A stretch of DNA of 64,000 nucleotides from MED-G105 sp039819085 (GTDB lineage Bacteria > Pseudomonadota > Alphaproteobacteria > Caulobacterales > Parvularculaceae), in contig JBCBSQ010000011.1 in NCBI GenBank assembly GCA_039819085.1, forward strand, positions 35,090-99,089. The letters are read 5' to 3'. The translations under genes were made by a program, and so were the position numbers. Of the stretch, positions 52,723-62,084 are shown one piece after another. Numbering within the stretch: the stretch's first letter is position 1; every line of letters begins with the position of its first letter. The notes beneath the pieces were generated by a model that searched no databases, was not told where the DNA came from, and saw nothing but the letters and a program-made list of their open reading frames with translations.

Positions 52723-53720
52723 GCGAGGCGTCAGCGATCGATGTGCGGGCGGCGCGAGAGGCCGATGTCGGCCTCATCCTCGCATTCATCAAGGAATTGG
52801 CGGCGTACGAAGAATTGTCCCATGAGGTCATCGCCACCGAAGAGACGGTGCGCGCGTCGCTTTTTGGCGACGCGCCGAAAGCGGCCTGCCTCATCGGCGA
52901 GTTAGCCGGCGCGCCGCAAGGGTTCGCGCTCTATTTCCACAACTATTCAACGTTTCTTGGCCGCCACGGGATCTATCTTGAGGATCTTTTTGTGCGGCCC
53001 GGCGCGCGCGGGAGCGGGCTCGGCAAGGCGCTGCTCGCCAAGCTGGCGGAGTTGGTGGTCGCCGAGGGCGGCGGCCGGCTTGAATGGTCCGTGCTCGACT
53101 GGAATGCGCCGTCAATCGCGTTCTATCGCGCGCTCGGCGCTCGGTCAATGGATAAATGGACCGTCTACAGACTGACGAGCGCGCCCCTTCAGCGTTTGGC
53201 CCGTCATTCACGCGGGTTTCGCGTCAGCATGATCGTGGCGGCCTCCCGCGAAGGCGTCATCGGTCGCGGCGGCGCGCTGCCCTGGCGCCTTTCGGCGGAC
53301 CTGAAGCGCTTCAAGTCGCTCACCATGGGCAAGCCGATCATCATGGGACGCAAGACCTTTGAGGGCATCGGCAAGCCCCTGCCTGGCCGCGCCAACATCG
53401 TGGTGACGCGGCGCGATGATTTCCGTGCGGAAGGCGTCATCATCGCGCGCGACCCGGACGAGGCGCTTCAGCGCGCCGAAGCGGCGGCGACTGAGATGGG
53501 GGCTGACGAAATCTGCGTCATCGGCGGCGCTGAGATTTACGCCGCGCTCCTGCCCCAGGTCGACGCTGTGCGTCTGACAATTGTTGACGCCGATGTCGTC
53601 GGCGACGCGTTCATGCCGCGCCTCGCTTTCAAGGAATGGCGCGGTGAGGTTGCGGGCGGGGTCGAGCCCGACGCCAAAAATGACGCCGCGGCGATATTCG
53701 TGGATCTTTCTCGCGTTTAA
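52719..53720 (+). CDS. folA: GNAT acetyltransferase-dihydrofolate reductase fusion
   Basis: The 333-residue frame joins two normally separate proteins. Residues about 1-165 are a spermidine/spermine-type GNAT acetyltransferase (VRAAREADVGLILAFIKELAAYE; LEDLFVRPGARGSGLGKALL for acetyl-CoA; WNAPSIAFYRALGA). Residues 171-333 are dihydrofolate reductase (SMIVAASREGVIGRGGALPWRL with the substrate-binding Trp/Asp region, GKPIIMGRKTFEGIGKPLPGR and VIGGAEIYAALLPQ). No stop or frameshift separates them, and an internal ATG (residue 171) lies precisely at the DHFR start, so a separate DHFR could also be made. The DHFR part completes the thymidylate cycle with thyA. Gene symbol applies to the DHFR part. 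Confidence 0.92.
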   Translation: MSEASAIDVRAAREADVGLILAFIKELAAYEELSHEVIATEETVRASLFGDAPKAACLIGELAGAPQGFALYFHNYSTFLGRHGIYLEDLFVRPGARGSGLGKALLAKLAELVVAEGGGRLEWSVLDWNAPSIAFYRALGARSMDKWTVYRLTSAPLQRLARHSRGFRVSMIVAASREGVIGRGGALPWRLSADLKRFKSLTMGKPIIMGRKTFEGIGKPLPGRANIVVTRRDDFRAEGVIIARDPDEALQRAEAAATEMGADEICVIGGAEIYAALLPQVDAVRLTIVDADVVGDAFMPRLAFKEWRGEVAGGVEPDAKNDAAAIFVDLSRV

Positions 53721-53887
53721 CTGGCGACGCGGCTGCGTTAAACGTGTCTGGATTGTAAAAGGCGGCGCCATCTTTCCGCCGCTAGTGTAGATTATTGCGC
53801 GGCGGCGTCGCGGGCGCCGAGAGCGCTGAAGAGGGCGGTCGGCGCTCGAGCTTACTAGCGCGGTGGGGCGCAAAGAGGGGTGCACGG

Positions 53888-54949
53888 ATGTTGAAGTTTC
53901 GATACGCATTGATGGCGGCTGCGGCGGTGAGCGTTGCGGCCGGCCCGGCCGGCGCTGAACGCCGTCAGCAAACGACCTGCGCGCAAGGCCGGGACGTCAG
54001 GACCGTGTCTGTCGCCGCGCCCGGCCTGATCGGCGCCGCCTGCGACGTCAGCTACGTCCAGGATCAGGGCGCGTACGAATCAATTCCATTCCATGCGAAC
54101 GCCGCGTCCGACGCGTGCGACGTTCCCGCGGCCATGCTGGTGCGGGAGCTGTCCGACCAGGGCTTCGCGTGCGAGGGGCCGCTCACCTTGGTTGCGATCC
54201 CTGAGCCGACGCTTGTCGCCGCGGCTGCGTCGCCTGCGGGCGGAGGCGACATGAAGAGTGATGAGGCGACGTCGATTTCCGACCGCGCCGCAATCGAGAC
54301 GGGCGCGGCGCCAGCGGGCGCGGCTGACGGCGGGCCGGTCAACCTGACCGCGGCGTTGTCTCCGGTTTCTCTTCAGCGAGGCGTGTCGCCGCGGCGAGGG
54401 ATGGGACGGCTCAGCGGAGGCGCGGCGCGCGTTGTCGAGGCGTCGCCTGCGCCAATGCCTGAGGCGTCGGCGCCCGTCCAGATCGCCGCCCAAGTTGTGG
54501 TTGCGGCGAAAGCGCCGGTGCCCGCCACAAAAACGCCGGACACGTCTATTCGGTCAACGCCGGGGGTTGTTCCGCCAGAGGCCGGAACGCCGCAGCGCGT
54601 CCTGGCCGCGCAGGTTGAAGCCTGGAACGCCGGCGACCTTAACTCCTTTATGGACGGCTATTGGAAGAGCGATGAGCTAACGTTTGTATCCGGAACAAAG
54701 GTGATGCGCGGATGGGACGCCACCATGGCGCGCTACAAGAAACGGTATGGCGACGACGCCGCTTCGATGGGGCGGCTTGCGTTCGAAAAACTCGATGTGG
54801 CGTCCGTCTCGGATGACGTTTCGGTCGTGGTCGGACGGTTCGAGTTGGCGCGCGATGGCGAGACAAGCGGCGGCGCGTTCACGCTTGTGATGCGGAAGTT
54901 CGACGGCGCCTGGCGCATCGTCCATGACCATACGGCGGCGGACGAATAG
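53888..54949 (+). CDS. Secreted protein with NTF2-like (SnoaL/DUF4440) domain
   Basis: The 353-residue protein has a signal peptide (LKFRYALMAAAAVSVAAGPAGAE, cleavage near residue 24), a cysteine-containing N-terminal half (TTCAQGRDV, GAACDVSYVQDQGAYESIPFHANAASDACD), a long Ala/Pro-rich linker and a C-terminal NTF2-like domain (residues about 240-350; VLAAQVEAWNAGDLNSFMDGYWKSDELTFVSGTKVMRGW). Such domains bind small ligands or act as simple enzymes; function here is unknown. ATG 53888 follows GAGGGG. Confidence 0.75.
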   Translation: MLKFRYALMAAAAVSVAAGPAGAERRQQTTCAQGRDVRTVSVAAPGLIGAACDVSYVQDQGAYESIPFHANAASDACDVPAAMLVRELSDQGFACEGPLTLVAIPEPTLVAAAASPAGGGDMKSDEATSISDRAAIETGAAPAGAADGGPVNLTAALSPVSLQRGVSPRRGMGRLSGGAARVVEASPAPMPEASAPVQIAAQVVVAAKAPVPATKTPDTSIRSTPGVVPPEAGTPQRVLAAQVEAWNAGDLNSFMDGYWKSDELTFVSGTKVMRGWDATMARYKKRYGDDAASMGRLAFEKLDVASVSDDVSVVVGRFELARDGETSGGAFTLVMRKFDGAWRIVHDHTAADE

Positions 54950-54997
54950 CGCGCGCCATTTGGTTGCCCCAGAAGACGCTCCGGGACCTTTCATGCG

Positions 54998-56212
54998 TCA
55001 GCGCATCGCTGCGTCAGCGAGCGCCTCAAAGGCGGCCTTAACCGACGCCGGCAAGGCGTCGACGTCCGGGGGCGCGACGCCGAGGCGGGCGAGCGCAGGG
55101 TCCACCGGCAATTCAGCCAGGAGTGGCGGCGCGGCGTCGTCCGGACTTGTCTCTTCCGGCGCGCCGAACGGATAGACGCGCGCGCCGTCCGGCGTCTCCA
55201 TGAACGCCATGTTTTGCGTGACGCCAAGCACCCGCACGCCGACCGCCTCAAAGAACTGCAGGCCGCGGGCGACGTCGGCGCGGGCGAGCGGCTGCGGCGT
55301 CGTCACCACGATCGCCGCGTCAAGCAGCGCCCTATCGCCGCGTTTCTCCCGCGCCATCGTCAGGTGAACGTCGCCCGTGCCGGGGGGCGTGTCGATAATA
55401 AGGACGTCCAGCGCGCCCCATTCGACGTCCGATAACATCTGGCGGGTCGCGCCCATGACCATTGGTCCGCGCCAGGCGAGCGCTTTGGCGTCGTCGACGA
55501 GGTAGCCGATTGACATCGTTTTCAGACCGAAGGCGTTGACGGGCTGAATTCGCCCGTCGTTCATCTCCGGCTTGTCGCCGGCGCGCCATCCGGTGAGCGT
55601 CGGCAAGGACGGCCCGTAAATGTCCGCATCAAGAAGACCGGTCTTGAGGCCGCGCGCTGACAGCGCAAGCGCAAGATAAAGCGCCACTGTCGACTTCCCG
55701 ACGCCGCCCTTGCCCGAGGCGACGGCGATCACGCGTCCGACGTCTTTAAGCGCGTGCGCGCCGGCGGCGATGCGCTCCTGTTTCGCGCTCTGGGCCCCAG
55801 CTGGAACGCCTAGCGGGTTGTCGTGGCCGCCCATTGAACGCGCTATTGAACGAGGGGGCGCCGTTCTTGGCGCGGCCTGCGGTCCCCCAACGACAACGGC
55901 GCGTGCGACGCCCTCCACGCGCGCGGCGGCGGCTTCGGCGAGACGGCCAAGCGCGGCCGCGTCATCCGGCGACAGCCCCTCGGCGTTCAGCGTCACTTTC
56001 GCCACGCCCGCCGGGCTCACCGAGACTGCGGCGATACGGCCTTCCGCGATGAGGTCGCGCGGGGATGCGCCAGGCTCCGGCGCTGATTTCTTCGCGCCAA
56101 ACGCGGAGGCGATGCGGGAGAGCGCCCCTTCGCCGGACGCGCCGCCGTCATTTTCAGCCTTAGCCTTGGCGAGGCTTGCCCGCACACGGAGTGTTAAGTC
56201 TTCGGAGGACAT
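54998..56212 (-). CDS. Iron-sulfur cluster carrier protein Mrp/ApbC
   Basis: The 404-residue P-loop ATPase loads Fe-S clusters onto apo-proteins. It has an N-terminal DUF59 (MIP18-like) domain (residues about 1-110), the deviant Walker A GKGGVGKST at residues 167-175 and DILIIDTPPGTGDVHLT-type Walker B (LDVLIIDTPPGTGDVHLT). The CxxC cluster-binding motif common in the family is absent; NMAFMETPDGARVYPFGA stands in that place. Alphaproteobacterial members often lack it. Start ATG 56212 (MSSEDLTLRV). Confidence 0.92.
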   Translation of the reverse strand: MSSEDLTLRVRASLAKAKAENDGGASGEGALSRIASAFGAKKSAPEPGASPRDLIAEGRIAAVSVSPAGVAKVTLNAEGLSPDDAAALGRLAEAAAARVEGVARAVVVGGPQAAPRTAPPRSIARSMGGHDNPLGVPAGAQSAKQERIAAGAHALKDVGRVIAVASGKGGVGKSTVALYLALALSARGLKTGLLDADIYGPSLPTLTGWRAGDKPEMNDGRIQPVNAFGLKTMSIGYLVDDAKALAWRGPMVMGATRQMLSDVEWGALDVLIIDTPPGTGDVHLTMAREKRGDRALLDAAIVVTTPQPLARADVARGLQFFEAVGVRVLGVTQNMAFMETPDGARVYPFGAPEETSPDDAAPPLLAELPVDPALARLGVAPPDVDALPASVKAAFEALADAAMR

Positions 56213-56490
56213 GAGCGAGCTGGCTCCGACGGGTTGCTGCAAGGGGAGCGCGCATAGCGCGCATTGCGCGTTAACGCTTCCGGCATATATAGGCGGGGCG
56301 ACACCAACTCGAAACAGGCCTTTGAGACGCAATGTGAAACAGCCCGCAATGCGGGAGGCGCCCGACAGGGCGCGCGGTAACGGCGCGGCTAATGGCTTAA
56401 CCAGTCAGTAGTGGCGATACGCTCAACACGAGCACGGATAGGGTCGACAACAGCGAAGTCGTCGATGGGCGACGTCGGCAAGAGGTGAGA

Positions 56491-57657
56491 ATGCCCTGGC
56501 AAGACAATTCCGGAAGCAATGGCGGCCCGACAAAGGGACCATGGGGCCAGCCGCCCAAGAATGGCGACGGGCGGCCAGGCGGCGGCCCGCGCGGCGAGTC
56601 GCCGGACCTTGAGGAATTGCTGCAGGCCTCGCGCCAGCGTCTCAAGCGCGCGTTCCCCCGCGGCGACGGCGGCGGCCGCGGCGGCCGGAAGGGACCCGAA
56701 CTCAACGCGCGCACCCTCGGTCTTGGCGGCGCGGCGATCCTTCTTCTGTGGGCGCTCAGCGGCATTTACCAGGTTGGTCCCGGCGAACAGGGCGTCGTGA
56801 CGACCTTTGGCAAGTTCTCGTCAATCGCCTCGCCGGGCCTCAACTGGCACATTCCCGCGCCGGTCCAGAATGCGCGCATCGTCGACGTCGAGCAGGAACA
56901 GCAGATGGCGATTCCGGCCGGCGTCCAGCGCGGACGCACGAGTAACCGCGGCGAGAGCCTCATGCTCACCGGCGACAAGAACATCGTCGATGTGGCGATG
57001 GAGGTTCAGTACAAGATCAAGGCTGAACTTGGCGGTGACGGTAGGCTGCCGGGCGCGGCGCAGTTCCTCTTCAACGTTGACCAGCCCGACATCGTCGTGC
57101 GCGCGGTCGCGGAAGCCTCCATCCGGGAGGTCGTCGGCCGCAACACGCTCGATTTCGTGCAGACGACCGGCCGCCTCAATGTTCAACGGGACACGCTTGC
57201 GCTGATGCAGGCCGCGCTCGACCAATATGAAGCGGGCATTCAGGTGACGCAGGTGAACCTTCAGAAAGCCGAGCCGCCGACGCCGGACGTCAACAAGGCG
57301 TTTCTCGACGTCGAAGCGGCTGATCAGGACAGGCAGCGCGCCATCGACACCGCCCGCGCGTACGCCAACGAGGTTGTGCCGAAGGCGCGCGGCGAAGCGC
57401 AGCGTATTCTCGAAGGCTCGCGCGGCTATGCGGCGCGCGTGACGGCCGAAAGCCGCGGCCAGGCGGAGCGCTTCACAGCGATCCTCCAAGAATATCAGAA
57501 AGCGCCGGAGGTGACCCGACAGCGCATGTACCTTGAGACCGTGGAGAAGGTGCTCGGCGATATGGACAAGATCATTGTCGAAGACGGGGCCGGCTCCGGG
57601 GTCGTGCCGTACCTGCCGCTTAATGAACTCGGCCGTCAGGGCCGGACGGGAGGCTGA
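56491..57657 (+). CDS. hflK: FtsH protease modulator HflK
   Basis: The 388-residue membrane protein has a Gly/Pro-rich N-terminus (NGGPTKGPWGQPPKNGDGRPGGGP), one helix (LGLGGAAILLLWALSGIY) and an SPFH/prohibitin domain (YQVGPGEQGVVTTFGKF; ENMSI-type regions; long coiled C-terminus). With HflC it forms a cage around FtsH and limits its access to substrates. ATG 56491 follows GAGGTGAG. hflC starts two bases after its stop, and a degP gene follows, the usual order in Alphaproteobacteria. Confidence 0.96.
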   Translation: MPWQDNSGSNGGPTKGPWGQPPKNGDGRPGGGPRGESPDLEELLQASRQRLKRAFPRGDGGGRGGRKGPELNARTLGLGGAAILLLWALSGIYQVGPGEQGVVTTFGKFSSIASPGLNWHIPAPVQNARIVDVEQEQQMAIPAGVQRGRTSNRGESLMLTGDKNIVDVAMEVQYKIKAELGGDGRLPGAAQFLFNVDQPDIVVRAVAEASIREVVGRNTLDFVQTTGRLNVQRDTLALMQAALDQYEAGIQVTQVNLQKAEPPTPDVNKAFLDVEAADQDRQRAIDTARAYANEVVPKARGEAQRILEGSRGYAARVTAESRGQAERFTAILQEYQKAPEVTRQRMYLETVEKVLGDMDKIIVEDGAGSGVVPYLPLNELGRQGRTGG

Positions 57658-57659
57658 TC

Positions 57660-58541
57660 ATGAACCGTCTCGCCATGCCCGCCATTCTGATCGGCGGCTT
57701 TCTCACCGTCGTCTTGATCTCGTCGATTGCGTTCATCGTTCCCGAAACGCATTCCGCTATTGTTCTGAGGTTCGGCGAACCGATCGAGCGCTACACAGAG
57801 GCGGGCCTCCGCGTGAAGCTCCCCTGGGAAAGCGTCACCTATATCGACAAGCGCAATCGCGAGCTCGATCAGGCGCCCATCGAAATCATCGCGAATGACC
57901 AGGAGCGCCTGACCGTCGACGCTTTCGCCCGCTATAAGATCGTTGATCCGCAGCGGTTTTACGAGGCGGCGCGCTCCGAGCGCCAGGGCGAGAGCCTGCT
58001 TAGTTCACTGATGAGCCAGACGGTGCTCGCCGTGCTCGGTGAAGTGAGCGTCGAGGACATCGTCTCGAACGAGCGTGGCGCGCTGATGCTCCGGATCAAG
58101 GAGCTTCTGGGACAGAGCGCTTCACGTCTCGGAATAGAGATCGTCGACGTCAAGATTCGCCGGGCCGACCTGCCGCCGCAGAACTCTGAAGCGGTCTTCC
58201 AGCGGATGATCACTGAGCGTCAGCAGCTCGCCGCGCGCATCCGCGCCGAGGGCAATGAAGCCGCGCAGCAGATCCAGGCCCAGGCGGATCGCGAAGCGAC
58301 GGAAATCCGAGCCACCGCCAACGAGGAATCCGAAAAGATTCGGGGCCGGGCCGATGCGGAGCGGAACCGCGTTTTCGCCGAAGCCTACGGGGCGGACCCG
58401 GAGTTCTTTGCGTTCTATCGGTCGCTTCTTGCTTATGAAGCGTCCCTTCAGAAGGGCGAAACGACGATCCTGTTGTCCCCGGACAGCGAATTCTTCCGCT
58501 ATTTCAATAATCTCGAAGGCGCGCGGGACGGCGGCCGCTAA
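57660..58541 (+). CDS. hflC: FtsH protease modulator HflC
   Basis: The 293-residue partner of HflK has an N-terminal membrane anchor (ILIGGFLTVVLISSIAFIVPE) and an SPFH domain (FGEPIERYTEAGLRVKLPW, VDAFARYKIVDPQRF, IVDVKIRRADLP with R/K-rich coiled C-terminus QAQADREATEIRATANEESEK). It sits in the FtsH-HflKC complex of the inner membrane. Two-base spacing from hflK means coupled translation. Confidence 0.97.
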   Translation: MNRLAMPAILIGGFLTVVLISSIAFIVPETHSAIVLRFGEPIERYTEAGLRVKLPWESVTYIDKRNRELDQAPIEIIANDQERLTVDAFARYKIVDPQRFYEAARSERQGESLLSSLMSQTVLAVLGEVSVEDIVSNERGALMLRIKELLGQSASRLGIEIVDVKIRRADLPPQNSEAVFQRMITERQQLAARIRAEGNEAAQQIQAQADREATEIRATANEESEKIRGRADAERNRVFAEAYGADPEFFAFYRSLLAYEASLQKGETTILLSPDSEFFRYFNNLEGARDGGR

Positions 58542-58744
58542 GGCCCCTGACGGCTTCGCGGCCGTTCCAATGCGCCCCCTGGCCGTAGCTTGCCGTTTAC
58601 GGCGTTTGCGGTAACCTTGAAGAAGAAGGCGTTGATCGGCGGCGATCGATGCTTGCGGTGTCGGCGCGCAATGGCCGGGGAGCTTTGCGCGAAATAGCGG
58701 GGTGTGGCGTGGAAGAGTTTGCTGCCAGGCGAATGGATGGCGCG

Positions 58745-60154
58745 ATGATCAATCGGCGCTTGAGGCGCGCGTTCGCCGCCGCATTGCTTTCAGGGTTCGT
58801 CGGCGCAACGGCGCTTGGCGTCGACGCTGTGTCATCGCCGGCGGAAGCCGCGCGGCGGGGCGCGTCGAAAAGCCTGCCGGACCTCGTGACCGAGCTTTCG
58901 CCGGCCGTCGTCAATATCTCTTCGTCCGTCCGTCGCCCGGGTCAGCCGCAGTTGACCGGCGCCGCCCAGCGCATGCAACGCAAGCTCTCCGGCCAGGCGG
59001 TGTCGCTGGGCTCGGGCTTTATCATCGATCCTTCCGGCGTTCTGGTGACCAACAATCACGTCATCGACAACGCCGTCGACATCAAGGTGACGTTGAGCGA
59101 CGGGCGGGAATTCTCCGGCCGGGTGCGCGCCGCTGACCGGGAGACCGATCTCGCGATCGTCGAGCTTGAAACCGGCGGGGCGCGGCTGCCGTTTGTGCAG
59201 TTCGCCGATTCAGACATTGTCCGCGTTGGCGAGGACGTGTTCGCAATCGGCAATCCATTCGGCCTTGGCAACACCGTGACCAAGGGCATCGTCTCGGCGC
59301 GCAATCGCGACATCGACGCCGGCTCTTTTGACGACTTTATCCAGACCGACGCCGCCATCAATCGCGGCAATTCCGGCGGCCCGCTGTTCAACATGTCCGG
59401 CAAGGTGGTCGGCGTGAATACGGCGATCTACTCTCAGACGGGCGGTTCAGTGGGCGTCGGCTTTGCGGTGCCGGCCGACCTCGCAAAGCTCGTCACGGAC
59501 CAGCTCTTGAAGTTCGGCGAGACGCGGCGCGGCTGGCTCGGCGTGTCGATCGAAGAGATGAGCGTGAATTTCGCGAGCGAACTGGGCTTCTCCAAGCCGC
59601 GCGGCGCGATCGTGACGCTGGTGCGTCCGAACAGCCCGGCCCTGAAGGGCGGGTTGAAGCCAAACGACATTATCCTGACGTTCAACCGCCGCGAAGTGAA
59701 CGGGGTCCGCGACCTCACGCGCGCGATCGCTGAGACGCCAGTGGGCGAGACCGTACCGGTACAGATTATCCGTAACCAGAAACGCGTGACCCTTCAGGTC
59801 ACTGTCGACAGGCGCGAAACGAATATTCTTGCGGCGAACGCCGGCGGGCCATTGCCGGCCGGGGCCGTGCAGAGCGCGGGCGTCACTTTCCAGAAGCCGA
59901 CGCCGGAAGTCCTTTCGGCCTTCGATCTGCCGCGCGACACCGAAGGCGTCGTCGTGACGAGCGTCGATCCCGAAAGCCAGGCCGCGATTGTCCTGCAGCC
60001 AGGCGACGTTATTCTTGAAATCGGCTGGGAGCGGATGATGCGCCCGCAAGCGGCCGCTGACAAGCTCTCGAAACTTCGTAATCTGAATTCTGGCCCGGTG
60101 CTCGTCTACATTCAGCGCGGGAATCGGCTCTTTTTCGACAGCCTACGGCCCTGA
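58745..60154 (+). CDS. DegP/HtrA family periplasmic serine protease
   Basis: The 469-residue exported protease degrades or refolds damaged envelope proteins. The N-terminus (LRRAFAAALLSGFVGATALGV) is a signal peptide, with the catalytic triad His105 (NNHVID), Asp135 (ETDLAIV) and Ser210 (NRGNSGGPL). Two PDZ domains follow: about residues 260-350 and 375-465 (VLSAFDLPRDTEGVVVTSVDPESQA). The length and two PDZ domains match DegP/MucD. ATG 58733 (MDGAMINRR) and a GTG/ATG further upstream are alternative starts. It belongs to the hflKC operon, a known association. Confidence 0.95.
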   Translation: MINRRLRRAFAAALLSGFVGATALGVDAVSSPAEAARRGASKSLPDLVTELSPAVVNISSSVRRPGQPQLTGAAQRMQRKLSGQAVSLGSGFIIDPSGVLVTNNHVIDNAVDIKVTLSDGREFSGRVRAADRETDLAIVELETGGARLPFVQFADSDIVRVGEDVFAIGNPFGLGNTVTKGIVSARNRDIDAGSFDDFIQTDAAINRGNSGGPLFNMSGKVVGVNTAIYSQTGGSVGVGFAVPADLAKLVTDQLLKFGETRRGWLGVSIEEMSVNFASELGFSKPRGAIVTLVRPNSPALKGGLKPNDIILTFNRREVNGVRDLTRAIAETPVGETVPVQIIRNQKRVTLQVTVDRRETNILAANAGGPLPAGAVQSAGVTFQKPTPEVLSAFDLPRDTEGVVVTSVDPESQAAIVLQPGDVILEIGWERMMRPQAAADKLSKLRNLNSGPVLVYIQRGNRLFFDSLRP

Positions 60155-60165
60155 CTTCGCCGCCG

Positions 60166-61095
60166 TCAGCGGACGAACTCCTCGTCCGCATAGCCTTGCA
60201 GATGCAAAAGGGCGGTAAGGTCGCCGTGCGTGACGCCAACGTCGGCGGCGTCGGCGACAGCTGGCTTCGCCCTGAACGCCACGCCAAGCCCCGCCGCGTC
60301 AATCATGGCGAGGTCGTTCGCCCCGTCGCCGACAGCGATCGCCTCGGCCGGCGCGAGCTCCAGTTCCGCAAGCGTCGCCGCGAGGGTTTCGGCTTTTCCT
60401 TCCCGTCCGAAAATTGGCTCACGGACGGTCCCTTTGAGAACGCCGTCTGAAATCTCCAGGATGTTCGCGACATTGCGTTCAAAGCCGGCGGCGACAGCGA
60501 CCCGTTCGGTGAAGAAGGTAAAGCCGCCGGAGGCGAGGATGGTCATGGCGCCGTTCGCGCGCATCGTCTTCACCAGTGTTTCCGCGCCTGGCGTCAGCGT
60601 GACTTTTTCGTCGAACGTTCTCTGGAGGGCGTCCGCGGTAAGGCCTTTAAGGCGCGCAACGCGCGCGCGGAGCGCCTCTTCGAAGTTAAGCTCGCCGCGC
60701 ATCGCGCGTTCGGTGACCGCGGCGATTTCATCCTTGAGGCCCGCATAGCCTGCAAGTTCGTCGAGGCACTCCTGCCCGATGATGGTCGAATCCATATCGG
60801 CGATCAGCAGATTCTTGCGGCGACCTCCCGACGGCTGGATGACGACGTCGATGGGCGCAGCGCCAAGCGCGGATCTGGCGGCCGCCAAAATTGCCGCCTT
60901 CGCCGCCGGGTCGAAACCGACGCCAAGCATGATATCTTCCGCGACGCCCTCGCGTAAGGCTCGCCGCGATGCGGTCGGGAAGCCCGCGTCTCCGAGACCC
61001 TTTGCGACCTCTTCGACGAGATCGGCGGAAAGCTGGCGACTATAAGGATCCGCGACAAGCGTCACGATGGCTTCTGAAGAAAGGGGCTCTGACAT
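60166..61095 (-). CDS. serB: Phosphoserine phosphatase SerB
   Basis: The 309-residue HAD-family enzyme releases serine from phosphoserine, the last step of serine synthesis. The DxDxT nucleophile loop DMDSTIIGQECLDE has Asp100 and Asp102; motif II ILASGGFTFF and motif III KAETLAATL / VGDGANDLAMIDAAGLGVAF follow. An ACT-like N-terminal domain covers residues 1-85. It ends 11 bases from the degP stop and its start codon overlaps the miaA frame head to head. Confidence 0.96.
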   Translation of the reverse strand: MSEPLSSEAIVTLVADPYSRQLSADLVEEVAKGLGDAGFPTASRRALREGVAEDIMLGVGFDPAAKAAILAAARSALGAAPIDVVIQPSGGRRKNLLIADMDSTIIGQECLDELAGYAGLKDEIAAVTERAMRGELNFEEALRARVARLKGLTADALQRTFDEKVTLTPGAETLVKTMRANGAMTILASGGFTFFTERVAVAAGFERNVANILEISDGVLKGTVREPIFGREGKAETLAATLAELELAPAEAIAVGDGANDLAMIDAAGLGVAFRAKPAVADAADVGVTHGDLTALLHLQGYADEEFVR

Positions 61096-62050
61096 TCCGG
61101 CTTCTGATCAAATCGCTGAATACGGGCGTGTGGAGGCCATATTCATCGCCGGTCCGACCGCCGGCGGCAAGACCGCTGCGGCCGTCGACCTCGCCAAATC
61201 CTTTGCCGCGGCGGGCCGCGCCGCGGAGATCGTCAATGCGGACGCCATGCAGGTCTATGCCGACATCCCAATTCTTTCCGCCCAGCCGTCCGAAGAAGAG
61301 CGCGCCGGCGTTCCGCATCATCTGTTCGGATATCTCTCCGGCGCTGAGCGGGGCTCAGCCGGACGATGGGCCGAGGCGGCGCGCGCCCTCCTCGACGCCA
61401 TCGCCGCCCGCGGCGCCCTGGCGATCGTCGTCGGCGGGACGGGGCTTTACTTCCGCGCGCTTGAAGGCGGGCTCGACCCGGCGCCGGAGATACCGCCCGA
61501 AATCCGTGCGGCGGCCGAGATGCGGCTTGCGGAGATCGGCTTGCCTGCGTTCCGGAAAGAAGTGTTGGCGCGCGATCCGGCGATGGCCCGGCTTGAGGCC
61601 AATGACCGCCAGCGACACATCCGCGCCTGGGAGGTCTTCGAGACGACCGGCGAGCCGTTGTCGGCGTTACAGCGGGGCGGCGGCGAGGGGCGCGTCCGGC
61701 CATCGGCCCGCGTCGTCATCGAACCTGATCGTGACGCGCTCTATGCGCGCTGCGACGCGCGCTTTGACGCGATGCTCAAGGCCGGAGCGGTTGAGGAGGC
61801 TGACGCGCTGCTGGCCAAGGGGTATCCAACCGACGCGCCAATCATGAAAGCTGTCGGCGTTGCGGAGCTTATCGCGCATCTGAAAGGCGAAACGCCGCTC
61901 GACGCGGCGCGCGAATTCGCGAAACGCAATACGCGCCGGCTCGCAAAGCGGCAGATGACATGGTTCCGGAACCAGGCGGCGGACTGGGATCGGGCGGGGG
62001 ACGCGCGCGAGGCGGTCGACAAGGCGCTTGCGCGCCTGCGCAGCCGATGA
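61067..62050 (+). CDS. miaA: tRNA dimethylallyltransferase MiaA
   Basis: The 327-residue enzyme adds the isopentenyl group to A37 of tRNAs that read UNN codons. P-loop GPTAGGKT is at residues 29-36, followed by NADAMQVY and HLFGYLS, GGTGLYFRALEGG and ANDRQRHIRAWEV. ATG 61067 overlaps the serB start on the other strand by 29 bases. GTG 61130 (residue 22, VEAIFIAGP) is an alternative that removes the overlap and gives a family-like short N-terminus. Confidence 0.95.
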   Translation: MASEERGSDIPASDQIAEYGRVEAIFIAGPTAGGKTAAAVDLAKSFAAAGRAAEIVNADAMQVYADIPILSAQPSEEERAGVPHHLFGYLSGAERGSAGRWAEAARALLDAIAARGALAIVVGGTGLYFRALEGGLDPAPEIPPEIRAAAEMRLAEIGLPAFRKEVLARDPAMARLEANDRQRHIRAWEVFETTGEPLSALQRGGGEGRVRPSARVVIEPDRDALYARCDARFDAMLKAGAVEEADALLAKGYPTDAPIMKAVGVAELIAHLKGETPLDAAREFAKRNTRRLAKRQMTWFRNQAADWDRAGDAREAVDKALARLRSR

Positions 62051-62084
62051 TTGCGCGGGGCGTCCTGAGGCGTAGGGTGGCGAG

